DNA of 64,000 bases, taken from positions 14,879,843 to 14,943,842 of the forward strand of contig CM022674.1 of NCBI GenBank assembly GCA_012295275.1, read 5' to 3'. The notes under the pieces are model-generated. The model saw nothing but the letters and a program-made list of their open reading frames with translations. It was not told the DNA's origin and did not search any database. Source of the stretch: Chrysomallon squamiferum. Its lineage: Eukaryota; Mollusca; Gastropoda; Neomphalida; Peltospiridae. This document shows positions 50,107 to 64,000 of the stretch, one piece after another. The first letter of the stretch is position 1. Every line of letters begins with the position of its first letter. Position numbers and translations under genes: made by a program.

Positions 50107-51213
50107 CTACGTAGTTCCACTGATTTGTAAGTTAACGTGGCTATCGTCGAAACTTGAAGAAGAATTGTAACGTGAAGTATCTTTATGTTGCAAATGTTCG
50201 CTGTCTCGATTGTCGTGAGCCTGGTGTATGTGTAGATAGACGTTACCCTCACTGTCGCTGTGGAGTGTGTTCACATAGTGCACAGCGTCATGTTGTAGGT
50301 GTTCATAGTTGTCGTAGCTTTCAGTGCCTTGTTGATGTTGGTCGTTGTTTACTTCACTTGTTGCATTGTGTTGTCTCTCCCTGCTGTTTTTTCTTCTCAT
50401 TCTGCAATAACATAAAAGAAAACAAATCAAGAAAATTAGCAATTACAATGACAACAACAGAGTATAATAACAATAATTACTATTACTACTACTGAATTTT
50501 TATAAATAAATAAAAAAATAAAAAATAAAAAATTCAGCGAATTTGTATAATTAGCAAATGAAATATAAATGGAACATGTATTTTGTTTTAAATCTAATTT
50601 TCATATTCTGTTCTTTATATTCGAAAATCCGAAACACTTTCAGACCCAAGCATTTCGGATAAGGGCTTCTCAACCTGTAATATTGTCACGATGTTAACTA
50701 TCTCTACAACTACTTCTACTCAAAATTTCTGAAAAAATTTGTTACGTCTTGTATTTGAGAATAAGAACAACAACGCCGACGAACACTACTGCGATTAGGA
50801 CGCTAACAACGATGACAACTGTAAAAATAAACCTATACGTAATTTTATTTAGTTAACATTTAATAATATTTGACGATATCTCAGCATATGAGTTATTGTA
50901 CACAACTTTCATATAAAATAATCTTAAGTATGAGCTACACCTTCCTGTAAACACCTGAATTATCAAGAGTAGTCCACGACGCTTAAATAATAAACAATAG
51001 TAAAATTTATGTTATTATTTAACTGACTTGTATACAACTTTGATCCAGAAATTGTTGCTGGAACCTTTGTTACGTTGATGTTAACTGGAAGAGGTTGATC
51101 CTTTACTTCTTTAACCTTACAACGGCGGGAAATGTTTGTTTTGGCAGGTACAAAGGCTTCAAGATACAATCCTTTATTCCCGATTTCAACTTCATTTTTA
51201 CACATCTGTACAA
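50107..51213 (-). pseudogene. Gene J: delta/B-type chimera, T1 tail, no stalk
   Basis: Exons are 51028-51213 (62-residue ectodomain half, MCKNEVEIGNKGLYLEAFVP), 50746-50818 (membrane, VVIVVSVLIAVVFVGVVV) and 50107-50401 (tail, TAG). There is no stalk exon. The intron changes near 50960 from sequence like E/F to sequence like the B and K stalk-TM introns, so J looks like a recombinant. Phases of the three exons still fit. In the tail the second YEHL has become SEHL and the final VYLHI has become VNLQI. YEHLQH, HYVNT and VYLHI remain. A decayed short exon is visible at about 51660-51692. No signal exon was recognised, so expression as a receptor is doubtful. Confidence 0.55.
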
Positions 51214-51555
51214 CTGAAATATAAAAGTAAATTCAAATAGATCAGTTTTGTTTTCCTTGGGCAAAAGGAAAAGCACCATTCGTGTCGTTTGAAACAAAGC
51301 ATAAGAAATTTGGCATTTCATTATTTAATGCTGTCATTTAATACTTTGAATTTCAATCCTAAGATCCAATCCTTTAATCTTATATTACGTCCATCCAATC
51401 ACACCATTTAATTTATACTTTCTTATTTAATTCTTTTAATTAAAATAGTTTTCACCGTTATTCATCCTTCAAACTACAAAACAAATTTAATCCTGTTGCT
51501 TTATATTTTGTATCACAAGAAACAGTTTAATCCTGCACAGACGTAAAACAGTTCT

Positions 51556-51660
<105 letters not shown>

Positions 51661-51722
51661 CATTATTTTGGAAGGGCACACATTAATTATATACGTTCTA
51701 TAGCAAATTTACTATTAAATAT

Positions 51723-51758
<36 letters not shown>

Positions 51759-51773
51759 TGTATGTATATCTAT

Positions 51774-51806
<33 letters not shown>

Positions 51807-51818
51807 GAGATGTGTATG

Positions 51819-51858
<40 letters not shown>

Positions 51859-52338
51859 GCGTTTTTATGAGTATATATATGTGTATATCTTTGTGTGTGT
51901 TTGTGTGAGTGAGTAGACATATATATTTGTGAGAGTGTTTATAAGTAAGTGTAAATGTCTTATTACTAACACTGAGATAAGCACGTAGTTGTAAGAAAAC
52001 AGAACAAAACGAAATATAAAATCATCATTATCTTGGTCTAAAGTGTTCAGTACTCTCTTGAAACTGGTTGAAAAAGTATCATCTGAGACAAAGCATAAAA
52101 AGTATTGCGATTCATTCTTATATACACATTTGAATTCTCACTTATTCAGTCCTAAAATGTAGTCCTTTAAACAGGAGCAAACTATAATCCTGTTATGTCA
52201 TCCTCCGTATTATACGATTTAATTTAATCCTCTGACTTAATCGTTTCAATTACAATATTAGTCATACTTTAAATTTTCCCTTTAAACCAAGGCACATTTT
52301 AATTATTTTATTTTATTATTTGAATAATGACCAACAGT

Positions 52339-52563
52339 TTAATCCTGTAACACAATTCTATCATTATTCGGAAACCAAACAGAACATATTTTATATATAC
52401 TCATAAGGTATTTGTAGACGCCATTAAGGCACGAAACACACTGAATTAGGAAGTTAACTGTTTCGTTTCTATCGAGTACACAAACCTGTGGTGTATTAAT
52501 AACAGTGGGTATAGATTTAAAATAGAAACTGGTTAGGCAAGTGTGTTTGTAAAGACTCATGTC
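52339..52563 (-). other. Repeated MSLYKH open frame, copy 4
   Basis: Lies upstream of J. It has the same start and core, ending RIVLQD with no GT donor at the position seen in copy 2. Confidence 0.45.
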
Positions 52564-53173
52564 GTATTGACACAGAAAACACTGTTAAACCTGACTACAC
52601 ACAACAGATGGTATGATATATTACATGGGTACATGACTGAGTGCACAAGTATCTGTACACATTTACATTTTATATCACTTTAGTTACGGATAAAACAATT
52701 TAATGCAGTTAATCGGTGCACAAATGTTCTTTTGATGTGCATGCATTTCTGCATGCGCACGGAATCATATTTTGTATGCATCTATGTAAACTGTTCAGTC
52801 ATCTTTTGAAACTTGTAGAAAAAATATCATTCATATCGTTTGAGACAAAGTAGGAGAAATCCTGCATTTCATTGTTTAATGCTGCAGTGTAGTCCTTTGA
52901 ATTTCCTTGTTATTCAGTTCTAAAATGTAATCCTTTAAACTGGAACCAAGTTTAATCCTAAATTAATCCTGTATTAAATAAATATATGAGTTACTGTGTA
53001 TATTTCATTACACATTGGTCAGAGATAAAATTTATAACGTAGTAAATCTGTGTATTGCTCTTTATTTCTGTTTGATCGTTCAAATCTCAAACGCCGCTGA
53101 CAAGACTCGAACACGTGAATCTGATCTCACACACCCGCATGATTAATCTGGGTGGTCAAATATTTATTTGAGA

Positions 53174-53212
<39 letters not shown>

Positions 53213-54337
53213 TGTACAGTATGTGTATATCTGATTGAAGACTTATAAAAAGTAAGTAAATAAGTAGATAATTAATGCATATACATATATAAATATGTAT
53301 GTATGTATGTATAGAAATATACACTGAACAATAAATACATATATATATATATATATATATATATCTACACATACATACATACATGCATGTGTGTACGCAC
53401 ATACACGTATATATGTAAATACATAACCATACGCACACAGAGGTACCGACACGCACACAAAGGCACACACCCATATTTACTTAGTTACTTGCCTTCGTGA
53501 ATCAGACATACAGCTACTTTAAAGATTGTTAAACAAACATTATCAAAACACGCAAGATATGTCTCCCTTTAGTCATCCACATTATGTGGGAGATAGGGTC
53601 ACGCGTTCGAGTCTTTTCAGCGACATTTAACATTTGTATGATCACAACAGAAACAAACTTGAATAAACAGCTAATAAGAAGTAAAAAAGAACAAAAGAGG
53701 GTTTCTGCATTCAAAATTTTATTTCTGAAAGAGGCATAATACAATGTAGAAGCATAAACAAATCTGTACGTACTGCCTTATATATACACACACACATACA
53801 TAGACACAGATACATATATACATATATGTTTTGTGTGTGTGTGTGTGTGTGTGTATTTTTGGTAAATTATGTTTAAAACACATATGTTAGTTGGATAGTA
53901 TCCAATTTCTACAATATCCTAGGTGCATAATTGAAAGGCAGAATTAAAGAGTTTGCAAAAGTGGTGTGATCGATTTTTATTATTATTAATAATATTATTA
54001 TTAGTAGTAACAGTAGTAGTAGTGGTAGTATTTTAAGCGAATGATTATTTCTCTATTCTCAAAAGCACTTTATATTTATAGTGGTCTTAAAGCATAACAG
54101 CACTTCTTTTGTTGTTGTTGTTGTTGTTTTATAAACTTCAGTTTAAAGATATCACAGAACATCAACTTCAGAATTTTTTTTTTTTTTTTTCCGGTTTCTT
54201 TGGGATTTTTTGTTCATTATAAATCTCCAGAACATTCCTTTTTATTTTTATTTAGTTCTTTATTCAGTGGAAACATCTCCAAAAATTTCTTTTTTTTGTT
54301 GGGGGGGTTACTTCATTGTACATATTTCCAGTCATTT
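52564..54337. other. J-I intergenic region
   Basis: Paralogous to 38611-40372 and 41709-43264: the MSLYKH flank, SINE-like fragments, (TTA)n at about 53176-53212, TA/CA repeats and the I 3' flank. Confidence 0.55.
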
Positions 54338-54462
54338 CTTCTGTGGCTTTCTTCTGACAGTTCTCTGGGTTCAGTTTTTCCTTATATAGGTATTCATTTA
54401 ATCTTTGTTCTGTTTCTTTTCTTTTCTTTTGTTTTATTATTATTATTATTATTTTTATTTTT

Positions 54463-54487
<25 letters not shown>
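54338..54487 (-). repeat. Insertion with 20-bp direct repeats in the I tail end
   Basis: CTTCTGTGGCTTTCTTCTGA (54338-54357) and a 19/20 match (54468-54487) flank a 110-bp TA-rich insert that supplies the early stop of I. Confidence 0.75.
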
Positions 54488-58298
<3,811 letters not shown>

Positions 58299-58544
58299 TT
58301 TAACTCCGCCGTCTTTCTGCTTAAAATAACAAAAATATATCCTTACACATTTCCACCAGCAACCACAACGTCAGTGATGTCGTACACTAAACAACATCGT
58401 GTTTTTCCTTATTAGACTAACAGGAAAATAACTAACAAATATCACAATAGAAAATAAACTAAATTACGCTTCATTTTTGTTAAGTCGGTTTTAAATACCG
58501 GGTTACGCATGAATACACGTAAATAGTAAAAGAGCAACATGTCT

Positions 58545-58560
58545 CGGGTAGAATAACCCG
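58545..58560. promoter_or_regulatory. Inverted repeat in the I 5' flank
   Basis: The same CGGGT-AGAATA-ACCCG element as before H, again about 250 bases from the start codon and with ACCGGGTTA about 45 bases nearer the gene. Confidence 0.45.
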
Positions 58561-58839
58561 GGTATTCACAATGTAAAAATAGAACCAGTGTAGACAGGTT
58601 CTTTATTACTTTTATTATTATTATTATTATTATTATTTTATTTATTTATTTTATTTTATTTAATTTTATTTTTGTATTGCTATATCAGATTTCACACACT
58701 GTAAAAAATACTTTCATTTTTGTAGTTGTTTCTGTGGTAAGTTTAACAAAGAAGACTTCCTGTCCTTGGTTTAATAGATCGTAAATAATAATAATAATAC
58801 TACTACTACTAATAATAATAATAGTTGTAGTAGTTATAA

Positions 58840-58881
<42 letters not shown>

Positions 58882-59169
58882 AAGTAGTAGTAGTAATAGT
58901 AATGACCTCGGATTGGTTAGCTGACCATGAAATGGTCATTGATAGGTGTTTCAACTAATCATTCTTCACAGTATATATTTTAAAAAGTAAAACATAGTTG
59001 ACACCTTGGTATTAGATAACTAAGCTGGCATATTACTAACAATATGTAAGTCTTTAAATAGGTAATATAATATCCGAGTAACCAAACAGATTATTTTGTG
59101 ATTATTACTCCTCTCTGATAGCCGGCCATCATGATATTAATAAAATCATTTCTCAACAAAAACGATTAA

Positions 59170-60310
59170 GCAGGGACTTCGTCTAACAGATGTGACTCTT
59201 TTGTAAATCGTTGGCTGATGATGATAATATCGACGTTGAGCACGTTCCTGTCAAGATTTCTGGGAAATCACGTTTTGTGCATCATACTGATCGGGTTGAT
59301 GCGATGTTTTATGATGAATAAGTGGATAGTTTCTCTGAGAAAATGTTGAGACTGTGTGATGAAAGGACTGTTTCTGTTCAAAATGAAGATCAGACAACTT
59401 TATTTATTCTGGGGGACATTTTTACTGAAGCTGCAAAAGTCGATGCCATTTGTGACTCTTAAATCCACTAAACTACAAACATGAATTTGACAAATGGAAC
59501 TCGAAGCACAGTGAACATCTATTAACTCAAAAACAGAATTAAATGGTGCAAGCTTTACACAGTTTTCTTTACACCAGTACAAATAAGAGCTCGCCAGTTT
59601 TCGATCTGTTTCTCAAACGTTCTGCTTCATTTTATCATGCACAACAGCGTTATGCTGCATTTCTTTCATGTATTATCATTGATACAATTAGCTCTAATAG
59701 ATAAATGACAATTCACAACAGATTATAGTTTTATATGTATCTTTAAAAACAGCATTTTTCTGCTTAAGCAGACAACATAAACAGGCATGAGAACTGGTTT
59801 ATCAACTAACTCATCACGTGGTATCAACAAAGGCTCCTAGTGAAGTTTGTTGTTACACCTGACCAACACTTAAACCATCTTGTTTTCTAGGCAGTTTGTC
59901 AGCATCCTATTGTTAACAGAGGTGTATACATGTCTATATTACGTTTATATTTTAAGTCTGGACTCTTGCAGATCGAATGGAAATTGTTGTTGATTGGTTC
60001 ATAATGCCTCTTGTTCAAAGATAAAGTTCGACGGCCATGAAAAATTGTTTGTTGAGGTTTACTCAATTTTAATTTCCACCATCAATTACAGAGCATCACA
60101 GCGCTTCTGTCCGTGACAGTAATTTCTCAATCTCTCGATGGGAAGTGTGACAAATGCCATCAATACCGATGCTAATTTCCTCAAGTTGGGATCAATTGCT
60201 CTTCACTGGAACAAGATGTCTCTTGTTTTTATCAGTGTGGAGAGTGACTTATCGAAATTTCTTAATCTAACGCTCTTAAATGTGACCTTTTGTTGGTCAA
60301 AACTTAGGAT
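59170..60310 (+). repeat. Decayed shared element, copy 2
   Basis: Paralogue of 48230-49560 within the ~11 kb tandem duplication, with different small deletions. Confidence 0.6.
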
Positions 60311-60500
60311 GTTAACATATCTGTCTGTTTGTATGTATGGGTGTATGTGTGTATATGTGCATATATGTACATGTATGTATGCAGAAAAAGATACAGGAAG
60401 AGTACTTTTAAAGTAACAAAGAAATAACAAATTAAAGCGAGACAAAACAAACATTATTTTATATCCAAATAATAAATAAACACATCTTTCATTTACAATA

Positions 60501-60521
60501 TTTATTTTAACTGTGACGTCA
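60501..60521 (-). promoter_or_regulatory. Poly(A) signal plus TGACGTCA behind K
   Basis: TGACGTCA (60514-60521) followed on the - strand by AATAAA (60501-60506). Confidence 0.5.
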
Positions 60522-60893
60522 GAGAAATGTTTTATTTTATACGATAATGTTGACATTAGCGACTGGCGTCGTACGTGGAATTACGTTCACCTCAGTAATA
60601 ATAATAATTATTTATGTTAGTTATTGGTTTCTGAGTCGGAACATGAGAAACATATTATTCATGGTCAAACGAAACATAAAACGACGTTTCTTTCAGAGAT
60701 ATAATTATAAACTAAAACAGAACCTGTATTTATCAACATCATAATTACTGTTTACAATAGAAATAACAGGAAAATCTTCGTATGAAATGAACGGTATAAA
60801 GAGTAGAGGAAATAGCATTAACATGTGAATACACCTTTACCTTTACTGTGAGTTTATAACTGACGTCATGATGGTTATACAGGTCAAATACGT

Positions 60894-64000
<3,107 letters not shown>

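Larger units (their letters stand above)
58299..60893. other. K-I intergenic region with the I promoter
   Basis: Same order as 47279-50106: conserved 5' flank, microsatellites, decayed shared element, then the K 3' flank. Confidence 0.6.

Overview
This is eukaryotic (metazoan) DNA. Its genes are split into small exons by GT-AG introns, and the sequence is AT-rich and crowded with (CT)n, (TTA)n, (CTA)n and (TA/CA)n microsatellites. The style fits a lophotrochozoan, most plausibly a coleoid cephalopod (octopus-like). That placement is inference, because nothing here is a taxonomic marker.

The window is essentially one gene cluster: about 11 members of a single family of small type I membrane receptors. 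Four genes (A-D) lie on the + strand from 1 to 27700. Seven genes or remnants (E-K) lie on the - strand from 30538 to 64000. The two head-to-tail arrays converge at about 27.7-30.5 kb. A complete member has six parts: (1) a signal-peptide exon, (2) an optional 33-42 nt exon with one cysteine, (3) a ~107-114 aa six-cysteine ectodomain exon, (4) a Ser/Thr-rich mucin-like stalk exon that opens with a short IxC-type strand, (5) a transmembrane exon and (6) one long cytoplasmic exon full of tyrosine motifs. Exons 1-4 end in phase 1 and the transmembrane exon ends in phase 2, so parts are interchangeable. The joined exons of B, C, D, H and I are all in frame, giving about 390, 477, 737, 474 and 438 aa.

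There are four ectodomain types, named here by sequence: alpha (A, H, I), beta (B, D, K), gamma (C) and delta (E, F, J). There are two tail types. T1 carries YEHLQH, YVNT and YLHI motifs (A, B, F, J, K). T2 carries LYAVV, a poly-lysine run and VYTLV (C, D, E, G, H, I). Alpha, beta and delta ectodomains each occur with both tails. This is the layout of paired immune-type receptors, where similar outsides are coupled to different signalling insides. I do not recognise the ectodomain as a named domain.

The - array shows birth-and-death evolution. H with the 3' half of J, and I with the 3' half of K, are an ~11 kb tandem duplication. E has premature stops. F has a reading-frame break. J is a chimera without a stalk and has lost tail tyrosines. 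G is a tail-only remnant left by a deletion at a (TAG)n tract. The rest of the window is microsatellites, shared duplicated flanks, SINE-like fragments and a 200-base gap.
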